Shown: piece after piece, positions 24,294 to 33,394 of the stretch | Layout: each line of letters opens with the position of its first letter | Position numbering within the stretch: position 1 is the stretch's first letter | The notes under the pieces: generated by a model | What the model saw: the letters and a program-made list of their open reading frames with translations, nothing else | What the model was told of the DNA's origin: nothing | The model's database searches: none | Made by a program: the position numbers and the translations under genes | NCBI GenBank assembly: GCA_029215795.1 | Contig: JARDYH010000007.1 | Coordinates: forward strand, 22,393,263 to 22,457,262 | Reading direction: 5' to 3' | Source: Anniella stebbinsi | Lineage: Eukaryota > Chordata > Lepidosauria > Squamata > Anniellidae | Length of the DNA stretch: 64,000 nt

Positions 24294-25657
24294 TTATTTA
24301 TTTCTCCTTCCACAGCAGAATCTGGAAGGCGGGCAGGCAGGCTGGCATTTAATGGGCAAAGTCCAACAGCGGCATTGGGGACTGGGTGACATTCTCCTTG
24401 AGGGCGAATGCCAAGTCCCATGGCTTGTGCGAGGAGGGCGGCTTGCTCTCTTTGCAGGAAGGATCTGGAAGGCGGCAGGCGGCATCAGCAGCGGGCGGGC
24501 AGGCTGGCATTTAATGGGCAAAGTCCAACAGCGGCTTTGGGGACTGGGTGACATTCTCCTTAAGGGCGAATGCCAAGTCCCATGGCTTGTGCGAGGAGGG
24601 CGGCTTGCTCTCTTTGCAGGAAGGATCTGGAAGGCGGCAGGCGGCATCAGCAGCGGGCGGGCAGGCTGGCATTTAATGGGCAAAGTCCAACAGCGGCTTT
24701 GGGGACTGGGTGACATTCTCCTTGAGGGCGAATGCCAAGTCCCATGGCTTGTGCGAGGAGGGCGGCTTGCTCTCTTTGCAGGAAGGATCTGGGAGGCGGC
24801 AGGCGGCATCAGCAGCGGGCGGGCAGGCTGGCATTTAATGGGCAAAGTCCAACAGCGGCTTTGGGGACTGGGTGACATTCTCCTTGAGGGCGAATGCCAA
24901 GTCCCATGGCTTGTGCGAGGAGGGCGGCTTGCTCTCTTCGCAGGAAGGATCTGGAAGGCGGCAGGCGGCATCAGCAGCGGGCGGGCAGGCTGGCATTTAA
25001 TGGGCAAAGTCTCTCCTTTCCCGGGCACTGTGGCAGTGAGAGTGCCATAGGCTGCAAAAGAAGAAGGGGGGGGAAAAAGAATGAATATTAGTTGACCACT
25101 TCAACACAACCAGCTCCCTTCCACCCAGGATTGCCCTTCCTGAGTGCCCACGCCAAAGCAGGCACACGGGGCTGCCTGCTCACTCGGAAGTTAGCAGGCA
25201 GACAGCCAACCTTCAGTTAGGTGGAAGGTGCCCCCCCCATTCACAGAACACTTACCGTAGTCCTCCTGAGGGCGTTGTTGATAAGATGCCACTTCCAGGC
25301 GGGCAGTGACGGGCAGGTGGGCAGTCTGCATTACCGTCTCTCCTGGGCACTGTGGCAAAGAGTTCCATAGGCTGCAAAAGAAGAAGGGGGGGGGGAAGAA
25401 TATGAGGAAAATGATACTTTTCCACCACTGGCTCCCTCCCACCCAAGACTGGCATGTGCCCGTCCTGAGTGCCCACGCCCCAGCAGGCACACGGGGCTGC
25501 CTGCTTGCTTACTCGTGGGTAAGCTCTCTGACAGGCTCTTACCAGAGTCGTGCGGGCGACGTGAATCGATGGGCCACCTCCATGCGGCCGTGGCTGGGGC
25601 AGATGGGCAGTCTGGATTCACGGGTACGCTTTGCGCAGTGGCGAAGAGTTCCATAGG
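24294..25657 (-). CDS. Putative spliced gene of unknown function within the hAT transposon (three exons in one frame)
   Basis: Three minus-strand exon-like blocks are seen: 25657-25543 (115 bp), 25371-25256 (116 bp) and 25051-24294. Each is preceded by a long C/T tract ending ttcttttgcag; the first two are followed by gtaag donors. Joining them gives one uninterrupted frame with phases 2 and 1, about 328 residues to the stop. Exon 2 contains LPVTARLEVASYQQRPQEDY. The last exon begins YGTLTATVPGKGETLPI, then carries 54-residue repeats rich in Pro, Arg and Ser. The stop codon overlaps AATAAA. I recognise no domain. The 5' start is not found: the frame enters exon 1 from an upstream exon I cannot fix. 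It shares a strand with the transposase, 4.6 kb downstream. It could be an independent gene, an alternative 3' end of the transposase transcript, or non-coding RNA. Confidence 0.4.
24297..24302 (-). terminator. AATAAA polyadenylation signal overlapping a stop codon
   Basis: On the minus strand the frame ends AAT AAA TAA, so the hexamer lies inside the last two codons. It is the first canonical AATAAA I noticed on this strand downstream of the transposase stop (30256). A downstream GU-rich element was not clear. Confidence 0.5.
24340..25020. repeat. 162-bp tandem repeat, four units
   Basis: The word actgggtgac recurs at 24381, 24543, 24705 and 24867, exactly 162 bp apart. As 162 is 54 codons the reading frame is kept, giving 244-aa (minus) and 232-aa (plus) open frames. 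Units differ by only a few substitutions. It lies within the last exon of the putative spliced gene. Confidence 0.95.
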
Positions 25658-25876
25658 CTGCAAAAGAAGGAGGGGGGGGGGAAAAGAATTAACATGAGAT
25701 AAATCATACTTTTCCACCATTGGCTCCCTCTCACCCAGGACTGGCATCTGCCCGGTCCTGAGTGCCCACGCCCCAGTAGGCACACGGGGCTGCCTGCTCA
25801 CTCGGAAGTTAGCAGGCAGACAGCCAACCTTCAGTTAGGTGGAAGGTGCCCCCCCCCCCATTCACAGAACACTTAC

Positions 25877-26079
25877 CATAGTCCTGAGGGCGTTGAGGAC
25901 TCGGTGAGATTCTCCTGGAGGACCCCTAGTCCCATGGCTTGTGCAAGAAAGGCGGCTGGCCCGCCTCGCAGGAACGATCTGGAAGGCGGCAGGCGGCATC
26001 AGCAGCGGGCGGGCAGGCTGGCATGTAATGGGCAAAGTCTCTCCTTTCCCGGGCACTGTGGCAGTGAGAGTGCCATAGG
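25877..26079 (-). other. Exon-like module D (203 bp) in the transposon cargo
   Basis: The acceptor tract cctcctcttcttttgcag precedes 26079; the donor ctatg|gtaagtg follows 25877. Its first ~120 bp is homologous to the start of the last exon (25051): in the equivalent frame both read YGTLTATVPGKGETLPI. In the frame that would feed the 25657 exon it hits a stop, so it may be alternative or skipped. Confidence 0.45.
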
Positions 26080-26399
26080 CTGCAAAAGAAGAGGAGGGGG
26101 ATAATGAATATTACATAAATACTTTTATACTGCAAAAGAAGAAAGGAAAATAAATAAAGATTTGTATTAATTATACATGCAAGTCCTAGTAACTAGTCTC
26201 CCACCGGCACACTTCTCTGGTTTGTGATGCAATCCTCTTTCTCCTGCACCCCTCCCTTTCTAAATCACTCTTCTGAGCCCATTGTTAGAGGGATTGGCTA
26301 TCCTTTTGTGTCTGGCAGGACACAGCTTACCGGATCATTAGAGAATCACCATTTCTTTTGTCCTTGGGTTATTCATTCACTCCTAATAGCACCCTACGT

Positions 26400-26565
26400 T
26401 AGGCTGACCAGATCAAATCCAGGTCAGGGTTCCTAACTTCAGCAGTTGTAGAGAAAAGGGAATTTCTGCCAGTGTCATTTGTATGGAATTAGTTCCTGCT
26501 GAGATTCCCTCTTCATCACAACAGTTAAAGGTGCAGGGGCCCTGCCTTCTTTTCTATATGGCCAC
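26400..26565. mobile_element. Single arm of the family A palindromic MITE
   Basis: taggctgaccagatcaaatcc ... gccactct matches one half of the 320-bp elements at 3918 and 44519 (aacagttaaag-tgcaggggccctgccttc, cagtgtcatttgtatg). The second arm is missing and no TSD is seen. It sits between exon-like modules A and D. Confidence 0.75.
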
Positions 26566-26582
26566 TCTGCCTGCACTCTTAC

Positions 26583-26697
26583 CTGAGTCGTAGGGGCGAC
26601 GTGAATCGATGGGCCACCTCCATGCGGCCGTGGCTGGGGCAGATGGGCAGTCTGGATTCACGGGTACGCTTTGCGCAGTGGCGAAGAGTTCCATAGG
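26583..26697 (-). other. Exon-like module A (115 bp) in the transposon cargo
   Basis: Nearly identical to the 25543-25657 exon and the same length, with the same acceptor tract and a cag|gtaagag donor. The upstream flank (26700-26840) also duplicates 25660-25800, so exon and intron were copied together. It ends in the phase needed to splice to the 25371-25256 exon. Confidence 0.5.
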
Positions 26698-26912
26698 CTG
26701 CAAAAGAAGGAGGGGGGGGGGGAAAGAATTAACATGAGATAAATCATACTTTTCCACCATTGGCTCCCTCTCACCCAGGACTGGCATCTGCCCGGTCCTG
26801 AGTGCCCACGCCCCAGTAGGCACACGGGGCTGCCTGCTTGCTTACTCGGAAGTAAGATCTCACACTGCCCCACTTCTGGACACTCTCAGGTGTCCCTGCG
26901 TTGACTGCACAC

Positions 26913-26919
26913 ACTTACC
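26913..26919 (-). promoter_or_regulatory. Strong 5' splice-site-like sequence
   Basis: Minus strand aataag|gtaagtgtg, a near-consensus donor at 26919/26918, just after the 30/32-bp array. It may end an upstream exon that includes part of the array. In the phase leading to the 116-bp exon the preceding frame is open; in another phase a TAA lies right before it. Confidence 0.4.
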
Positions 26920-26964
26920 TTATTCGTGCGGCCGCTGTGGATCGGAGGACTCCAGTGGCACATA

Positions 26965-27870
26965 GGCTCCTCCAGGCAAAGTCACATTGGCACAGGGTCC
27001 TCCAGGCAAAGTCACAGTTTGGCACAGCTCCCTCCAGGCAAAGTCACATTGGCACAGGGTCCTCCAGGCAAAGTCACAGTTTGGCACAGCTCCCTCCAGG
27101 CAAAGTCCCAGTGGCACAGGCTCCTCCAGGCAAAGTCACATTGGCACAGGGTCCTCCAGGCAAAGTCACAGTTTGGCACAGCTCCCTCCAGGCAAAGTCC
27201 CAGTTTGGCACAGCTCCCTCCAGGCAAAGTCACAGTTTGGCACAGCTCCCTCCAGGCAAAGTCACATTGGCACAGGGTCCTCCAGGCAAAGTCACAGTTT
27301 GGCACAGCTCCCTCCAGGCAAAGTCACATTGGCACAGGGTCCTCCAGGCAAAGTCACAGTTTGGCACAGCTCCCTCCAGGCAAAGTCCCAGTTTGGCACA
27401 GCTCCCTCCAGGCAAAGTCCCAGTTTGGCACAGCTCCCTCCAGGCAAAGTCCCAGTGGCACAGGCTCCTCCAGGCAAAGTCACAGTTTGGCACAGCTCCC
27501 TCCAGGCAAAGTCACATTGGCACAGGGTCCTCCAGGCAAAGTCACAGTTTGGCACAGCTCCCTCCAGGCAAAGTCCCAGTTTGGCACAGCTCCCTCCAGG
27601 CAAAGTCCCAGTTTGGCACAGCTCCCTCCAGGCAAAGTCCCAGTTTGGCACAGCTCCCTCCAGGCAAAGTCCCAGTGGCACAGGCTCCTCCAGGCAAAGT
27701 CACAGTTTGGCACAGCTCCCTCCAGGCAAAGTCACATTGGCACAGGGTCCTCCAGGCAAAGTCACAGTTTGGCATAGCTCCCTCCAGGCAAAGTCCCAGT
27801 TTGGCACAGCTCCCTCCAGGCAAAGTCACAGTTTGGCACAGCTCCCTCCAGGCAAAGTCCCAGTGGCAGA
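26965..27870. repeat. 30/32-bp minisatellite
   Basis: About 29 units built on tccaggcaaagtc followed by acagtttggcacagctccc (32 bp), acattggcacagggtcc (30 bp) or ccagtggcacaggctcc (30 bp). The variant types alternate in higher-order patterns. Long ORFs exist in several frames on both strands because units lack stops, so none is evidence of coding. 27860-27915 tapers into shorter ccca(g/c)tggcagaggcaaagt units. Confidence 0.95.
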
Positions 27871-27939
27871 GGCAAAGTCCCAGTGGCAGAGGCAAAGTCC
27901 CACTGGCAGAGGCAAAGTCACAGCTGCATGGGCACCTCC

Positions 27940-29675
27940 AGGCAGGCAGGCGGGCGGGCAGGCAGAGGCGGGCATGATGCCAGGCGCTTGCACATTGCAC
28001 AAGTAAGCAATAGAACCGTGAGACCAGCCCACGCATTCCGGCTACTTCACAATGGCGGCAACCTAGCAGGCGGGCAGGCAGGCAGGCAGGCAGGCAGAGG
28101 CAGAGGCAGAGGCGGGCATGATGCCAGGCGCTTGCACATTGCACAAGTAAGCAATAGAACCGTGAGACCAGCCCACGCATTCCGGCTACTTCACAATGGC
28201 GGCAACCTAGCAGGCGGGCAGGCAGGCAGGCAGGCAGGCAGAGGCAGAGGCAGAGGCGGGCATGATGCCAGGCGCTTGCACGTTGCACAAGTAAGCAATA
28301 GAACCGTGAGACCAGCCCACGCATTCCGGCTACTTCACAATGGCGGCAACCTAGCAGGCGGGCAGGCGGGCAGGCAGGCAGGCAGGCAGAGGCAGAGGCA
28401 GAGGCGGGCATGATGCCAGGCGCTTGCACATTGCACAAGTAAGCAATAGAACCGTGAGACCAGCCCACGCATTCCGGCTACTTCACAATGGCGGCAACCT
28501 AGCAGGCGGGCAGGCAGGCAGGCAGGCAGGCAGAGGCAGAGGCAGAGGCGGGCATGATGCCAGGCGCTTGCACATTGCACAAGTAAGCAATAGAACCGTG
28601 AGACCAGCCCACGCATTCCGGCTACTTCACAATGGCGGCAACCTAGCAGGCGGGCAGGCGGGCAGGCAGGCAGGCAGGCAGAGGCAGAGGCAGAGGCGGG
28701 CATGATGCCAGGCGCTTGCACATTGCACAAGTAAGCAATAGAACCGTGAGACCAGCCCACGCATTCCGGCTACTTCACAATGGCGGCAACCTAGCAGGCG
28801 GGCAGGCGGGCAGGCAGGCAGGCAGGCAGAGGCAGAGGCAGAGGCGGGCATGATGCCAGGCGCTTGCACATTGCACAAGTAAGCAATAGAACCGTGAGAC
28901 CAGCCCACGCATTCCGGCTACTTCACAATGGCGGCAACCTAGCAGGCGGGCAGGCGGGCAGGCAGAGGCAGAGGCAGAGGCAGAGGCGGGCATGATGCCA
29001 GGCGCTTGCGCATTGCACAAGTAAGCAATAGAACCGTGAGACCAGCCCACGCATTCCGGCTACTTCACAATGGCGGCAACCTAGCAGGCGGGCAGGCGGG
29101 CAGGCAGAGGCAGAGGCAGAGGCAGAGGCAGAGGCGGGCATGATGCCAGGCGCTTGCGCATTGCACAAGTAAGCAATAGAACCGTGAGACCAGCCCACGC
29201 ATTCCGGCTACTTCACAATGGCGGCAACCTAGCAGGCGGGCAGGCAGGCAGGCAGAGGCAGAGGCAGAGGCGGGCATGATGCCAGGCGCTTGCGCATTGC
29301 ACAAGTAAGCAATAGAACCGTGAGACCAGCCCACGCATTCCGGCTACTTCACAATGGCGGCAACCTAGCAGGCGGGCAGGCGGGCAGGCAGAGGCAGAGG
29401 CAGAGGCAGAGGCAGAGGCGGGCATGATGCCAGGCGCTTGCGCATTGCACAAGTAAGCAATAGAACCGTGAGACCAGCCCACGCATTCCGGCTACTTCAC
29501 AATGGCGGCAACCTAGCAGGCGGGCAGGCAGGCAGGCAGAGGCAGAGGCAGAGGCGGGCATGATGCCAGGCGCTTGCGCATTGCACAAGTAAGCAATAGA
29601 ACCGTGAGACCAGCCCACGCATTCCGGCTACTTCACAATGGCGGCAACCTAGCAGGCGGGCAGGCGGGCAGGCAG
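27940..29675. repeat. ~148-bp satellite-like array, about 12 units
   Basis: Each unit has an invariant part (gggcatgatgccaggcgctt, gcacaagtaagcaatagaac, cgcattccggctacttcaca, atggcggcaacctagcaggc) and a variable (GGCA)n/(GGCAGA)n tract, so length ranges from about 136 to 148 bp. Later units change gcacattgcac to gcgcattgcac together, a sign of recent local amplification. The period is mostly not a multiple of three, so the Ser/Ala- and Leu/Pro-rich ORFs shift frame between units. Confidence 0.95.
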
Positions 29676-29689
29676 TTTTTTAAATCATA

Positions 29690-30250
29690 TAGCCAAAATA
29701 AACACAACACACAGTGACAGCCCTGCAAGGCTGCCACATATGTCCAAAAGACACAGTCAGAAACAGTGTGGGATGCTGCTTGTCATCCACTCAATGTAGG
29801 AGCCTGGAAGAGGAATCCTATCGCGTCCTTCGTTCATAGTCAGAGAGGTGCATGCGTTCCTTGGCGATAAAATTAAGCCTTCTTCTTATCCAAAGTTCTC
29901 ATGAGCCTCTGACGTGGTCTTACAAGAAGAAACGCCCATGGAAGTGTGGGACCTTACAGAAGGCCTGGAGGGAGCCATCGGAGTCCAATTTCAGAGGCAC
30001 ACGTGCAAGCACATTGGTTCAAGTCAAACAACATAGAATGTGTGAGATGCTTGTGCATCCCCTCAATGTAAGAGGCTAGGAGAAGAAACTAGATCCCTTC
30101 GGGATCCATCGTTCAGAGTTGAGTTACTGAGCTGTAAACAACACAGCCAGTAAATTAAAGTAAAGAAAATTAATTAACCGAAAATAAGAATTAAAAAATC
30201 AAGGGCCTGCCGGTGCCTGCCCAAAGGTGTGGGATGGATGGGGGGTGCCT
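29690..30250. other. Spacer between the 148-bp array and the transposase stop, with a ~100-bp direct duplication
   Basis: 29755-29850 and 30030-30125 are diverged copies sharing gtgtg-gatgct, gcatcccctcaatgtaag / tcatccactcaatgtagg, a ggaaga segment and a cgttca-agt end. This is the 3' flank of the transposase gene on the minus strand; no AATAAA is present in it. Confidence 0.5.
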
Positions 30251-30255
30251 GCCAA

Positions 30256-32787
30256 TTACTCCCCCGCGGGCATGAGGGTGGGGTATCCCAGCAGGGGCAG
30301 ATTGACCTTGAGGAAGACCAGCTGCTCCACAATCTCAGCGTCCAAGCGAGAGCGGTGGGGTGTGACCACGTCGCCCGCCATGGAAAACACCCGCTCGCTT
30401 GGAACGCTGGACGGTGGGCAGCTGATTCTGTCCATGGCCACCCGCGCCAGATCAGGCCACATCTGGCGCCGAGATGACCAGTAGGCCAGGGGTTCGATGG
30501 AGCCGTCCTCCATCTGCTCCGCCAGGTAACGCTGCACTGCTGCTGCAGCGTCATCCTGGCGGCGGCTGGGTTGAGTGCCTCTATGCCCAACCGCAGCCTG
30601 CAAAGCCTTGTCCCAAAACCCCTGGCCTGTCCCCCTGCTGGGTGTGGTGGTGCTGGTGCCGCCGCTGCTGGTGGTGCTCAGCGGACTTAGCGCCTGGGCT
30701 TCGGTGGGCTCCTCCTCTGCCTGCCCAATCCTGGCATCCCGGGCCGCCCGAACGTCCGTCACCAGCATTTCCACCCAACCTGCCCGGGAAGTCTGCCCAC
30801 ATAACCCATCCTTGATGCGCGGGTCGCACATGGTGGCCAACATGTACTGCCTCTCGTTGTAGAGAGGCTGGACCCGGCGGGATAAGCTTTCCCTCAGCCT
30901 CGTCACCACTTCCCGCACCTCTGGCAGGAAGCGCCTGCCGGTGACGGCATCCCCGGCCTCCAGAAACTCGCCCATCTGATTCTGGAGATGCCTGGCCACG
31001 GGGAGCACCTGGCTGAGAAGGGCAGTGCTGCTGCTCAGGGTCTCGGTGGCCTCAAGGAACGGCTTGAGGACCACCAGAAGCTGGGACATGGCCTCCCACT
31101 GCTGCCTGGACAGTGGGGCCTGGATGCCAATGTCCCCGACCCTGAACATCTCGTGGACAACACGCTGTTGCTCCACCATACGCTCGAGCATGTGGTAGGT
31201 GGAGTTCCAACGTGTTGCCACGTCCTGCACTAGCCGGTGCTGCGGAAGTCCCAGCTCCTGCTGCTTCTCCCGCAGCAACCGACTGCCCTTCACGCTGTGG
31301 TGGAAATGCCCAGCCACCTTCCTGCAGCTCTCTAGGAGATTACGGATTTGGGGAGGGAGAGGGGCCTTGCTGCCTCCAAGGCCATCCCTCACGACCAGGT
31401 TGAAGACGTGCGCGATGCAGCGGATGCCCTCAAATCCGCCATCGCGCACCGCCTTCAGCATATTGGCTCCCCCGTCCGTGACCATGTAACCGCGGGTGTG
31501 CTGGTGCCCGCCCAGCCACCCTGCCACCATGCGGTTCATGGCCTCCGTAATCTCCTCCGCCGTGTGGGACTGGTCCATGACTGCGGTATGAAGGAGGGCC
31601 CAGCGGCAGCCCTCCTTCCCAGTCCCAGAAGTCCTGGGTGCTTCCTGCCCTGAGGCTCCCCACCAGTGAGCCGTCAGGGACAGGTAAGCGTGCACTCCTC
31701 CTTCGCTGGACCAGATGTCCGAAGTGAAGTGCACCTTCTGTGCCTCTGCCTGGCACAGACGACCCAGAACTAACTCCCTGCATGCCTGGTACAGGGAGGG
31801 CACCACACGCCTGCTCAGGGTGGTGCGACACGGCGGCTTGTAGTATGGAACCACAAGAGCCATCAGCCTCTTGAAGCCTGCGTTCTCGACGAGGCTGAAT
31901 GGCTGGTCATCCAACGCCACCATCTCACCGATGCAATTGGTGATCTGGTTGGGCACTGGAAAACGCCACCTTGTGGCTCCATACTTCCCCCACCCCATCT
32001 CTTCCATGGTGGCCTGGCGAAGCCTCTTGGGGATGGGAGGTCGAGAGCTGGCAGAAGTTGCAGGAGCCTTCTGCTTGCCCTTGCCGCTAGCACCAGTCTG
32101 CTGCGAGGTGCCCGCCTCGGTCCCAAGCAAAACAGACTGGTGGTGCCTCTGCATGTGGCGGGTGAGGTTCGTGGTGGTGAAGTGGCCTGGCATTTTTCCC
32201 CTGCTCACTGACATCTTGCAGTGGCGACAGACAGCAAAGCGGGAATCCACTGCCACCTCAAAGTGGTCCCACACCTTGCTTGCCTGTCGCTTCTGGGGTG
32301 ACACAGACGGCCTGCCTGCGCCTTCGCTCTGTGGTGTCACCTCAGGAGCAAGGGAATGAGTGGAAGAGAGGACGGATTGTGGAGAGTAAGTCTCTGGTGC
32401 TGCCTGCTCTTCCTCTTGCCCCACATCAGAGTCCTCCTTCTCACTCTGAACCTCGCTGACTTCCACAAGATCTGGGAAAAGATCAGTCAGCGGGTTCACA
32501 GGCTCACCCACCAAAGAAGGAGCTGGATAATATAGTGCTCCTTCTTCATGCCCACTGCTGCTCCCAGCACCTGCCTCATGTTGCTGAAAGAGTGCCCTGC
32601 AGGCACTACTTTGAGTTGCCTCTGCCTGCTTCTGCTGCCCCAGTGGAGAACGCCTCAGTTTAACTGGGGGTGTGGAAGTAGGCTGCCTGCTGCTGGTCCC
32701 AGCAGCAGCAGCAGCAGCGCCATGCCCAGAGCGGCCTCTCCCAAATGCTGCCTTGGGAGCACCCCCCCTTTGAGTGCCACGCTTCAT
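30256..32787 (-). CDS. hAT-superfamily transposase, BED-finger type (ZBED-like)
   Basis: 843 aa, uninterrupted, and of full length for a BED-bearing hAT transposase. It is inferred to bind the element's ends in the nucleus and cut and paste them. Order of parts: a low-complexity Ser/Gln/Glu-rich N-terminus (1-165); a BED zinc finger (~170-217) with C187, C190, H211 and H215/216; an RNase H-like core with D357 in HFTSDIWS and D438 in MVTDGGANM; CIAH (457-460); a TRWNST motif (525-530); a long helical insertion; and the C-terminal hAT dimerisation region (~765-835) with SVPSERVFSMAGD. E798 is the probable third catalytic acid. The first ATG has A at -3 and follows an AT-rich leader. No intron is needed. 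All key residues are present, so it may be active. Nearest named relatives by motif are ZBED1/ZBED4-type proteins; I infer a transposon gene, not a domesticated one, because the TIRs and TSD are intact. Confidence 0.95.
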   Translation of the reverse strand: MKRGTQRGGAPKAAFGRGRSGHGAAAAAAGTSSRQPTSTPPVKLRRSPLGQQKQAEATQSSACRALFQQHEAGAGSSSGHEEGALYYPAPSLVGEPVNPLTDLFPDLVEVSEVQSEKEDSDVGQEEEQAAPETYSPQSVLSSTHSLAPEVTPQSEGAGRPSVSPQKRQASKVWDHFEVAVDSRFAVCRHCKMSVSRGKMPGHFTTTNLTRHMQRHHQSVLLGTEAGTSQQTGASGKGKQKAPATSASSRPPIPKRLRQATMEEMGWGKYGATRWRFPVPNQITNCIGEMVALDDQPFSLVENAGFKRLMALVVPYYKPPCRTTLSRRVVPSLYQACRELVLGRLCQAEAQKVHFTSDIWSSEGGVHAYLSLTAHWWGASGQEAPRTSGTGKEGCRWALLHTAVMDQSHTAEEITEAMNRMVAGWLGGHQHTRGYMVTDGGANMLKAVRDGGFEGIRCIAHVFNLVVRDGLGGSKAPLPPQIRNLLESCRKVAGHFHHSVKGSRLLREKQQELGLPQHRLVQDVATRWNSTYHMLERMVEQQRVVHEMFRVGDIGIQAPLSRQQWEAMSQLLVVLKPFLEATETLSSSTALLSQVLPVARHLQNQMGEFLEAGDAVTGRRFLPEVREVVTRLRESLSRRVQPLYNERQYMLATMCDPRIKDGLCGQTSRAGWVEMLVTDVRAARDARIGQAEEEPTEAQALSPLSTTSSGGTSTTTPSRGTGQGFWDKALQAAVGHRGTQPSRRQDDAAAAVQRYLAEQMEDGSIEPLAYWSSRRQMWPDLARVAMDRISCPPSSVPSERVFSMAGDVVTPHRSRLDAEIVEQLVFLKVNLPLLGYPTLMPAGE

Positions 32788-33250
32788 TTTATTTTTATTA
32801 TTATTTATTTTTGTGTAAGTGTGTGCTTTGCTGACTTTTTTTGTGTTTGTAGCAGCAGGCTACACAGCCCAGCAACACACACTCACTCACAAGCGCGCAC
32901 ACACACACACACACACAGAGAAAGAGAGAGAGAGAGAGAGAGGATAGAAATATTTTTTTATTATTTTTTTGGGTTTTTTTCAGAAAGCGAAAGTAGAACA
33001 AACAAACACACTCACTGCAAAGACAAACTGAACTCACAGACAAACAAACGTGCTATCTAAGAAAGGAAAGGCAAGAGAGAAAGGAAAGCCAAGAGAGAGA
33101 ACAAGAAAAGCTGAAGTAAAAGATCAGAAACTCCTCAAAACCACCTCCAAATGCAATCAAATCAATACAGTCTCTCCAACACAGCTCCAAAACACTCCCT
33201 AATCTCCTCCACGTTCAACCCACAAAGAGCCAGAAGGGCAGGGCTGAGAG
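32788..33250 (-). other. Transposase 5' leader region
   Basis: Between the start codon and the TATA-like box. It contains an AT-rich tract next to the ATG, a (CA)n(GA)n microsatellite (32899-32940) and purine-rich aaaggaaagccaagagag repeats. Probably 5' untranslated sequence. Confidence 0.45.
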
Positions 33251-33260
33251 AATATATACT
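33251..33260 (-). promoter_or_regulatory. TATA-like box for the transposase gene
   Basis: Minus-strand agtatatatt lies about 465 bp upstream of the transposase ATG and ~135 bp inside the right TIR boundary. It is in a suitable place for a core promoter; a start site would be expected near 33225. This is inference from position and motif only. Confidence 0.4.
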
Positions 33261-33394
33261 GGTGCCCTCCTCCAGCATTGCGATTGGAGGCTGAAGAAAG
33301 TCTTCACAGGATTGGGTGATTCAGTCATGTATTCTAAAGCACAATTGGTGGATCAAGCTGTCAAACACACACACACAAACACAGCCTCCCCCTC

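Noticed and set aside
26901..28006. 358-, 283- and 339-aa plus-strand ORFs and a 308-aa minus-strand ORF
   Set aside because: All lie in stop-free minisatellite units and are open in several frames on both strands at once. Unit lengths of 30, 32 and ~148 bp shift the frame, so no single protein is maintained.
27940..29675. CRISPR-like alternation of constant and variable parts
   Set aside because: Repeats are ~110 bp and the variable parts are simple (GGCA)n tracts, not unique spacers. The context is a vertebrate transposon.
31199..31653. Plus-strand ORFs of 96-101 aa and others antisense to the transposase
   Set aside because: Shadows of the transposase coding strand without independent support.
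30256..32787. A domesticated host ZBED gene
   Set aside because: The ORF sits inside an element with intact TIRs and an exact TSD and retains the catalytic residues, so a mobile transposase is the simpler reading.
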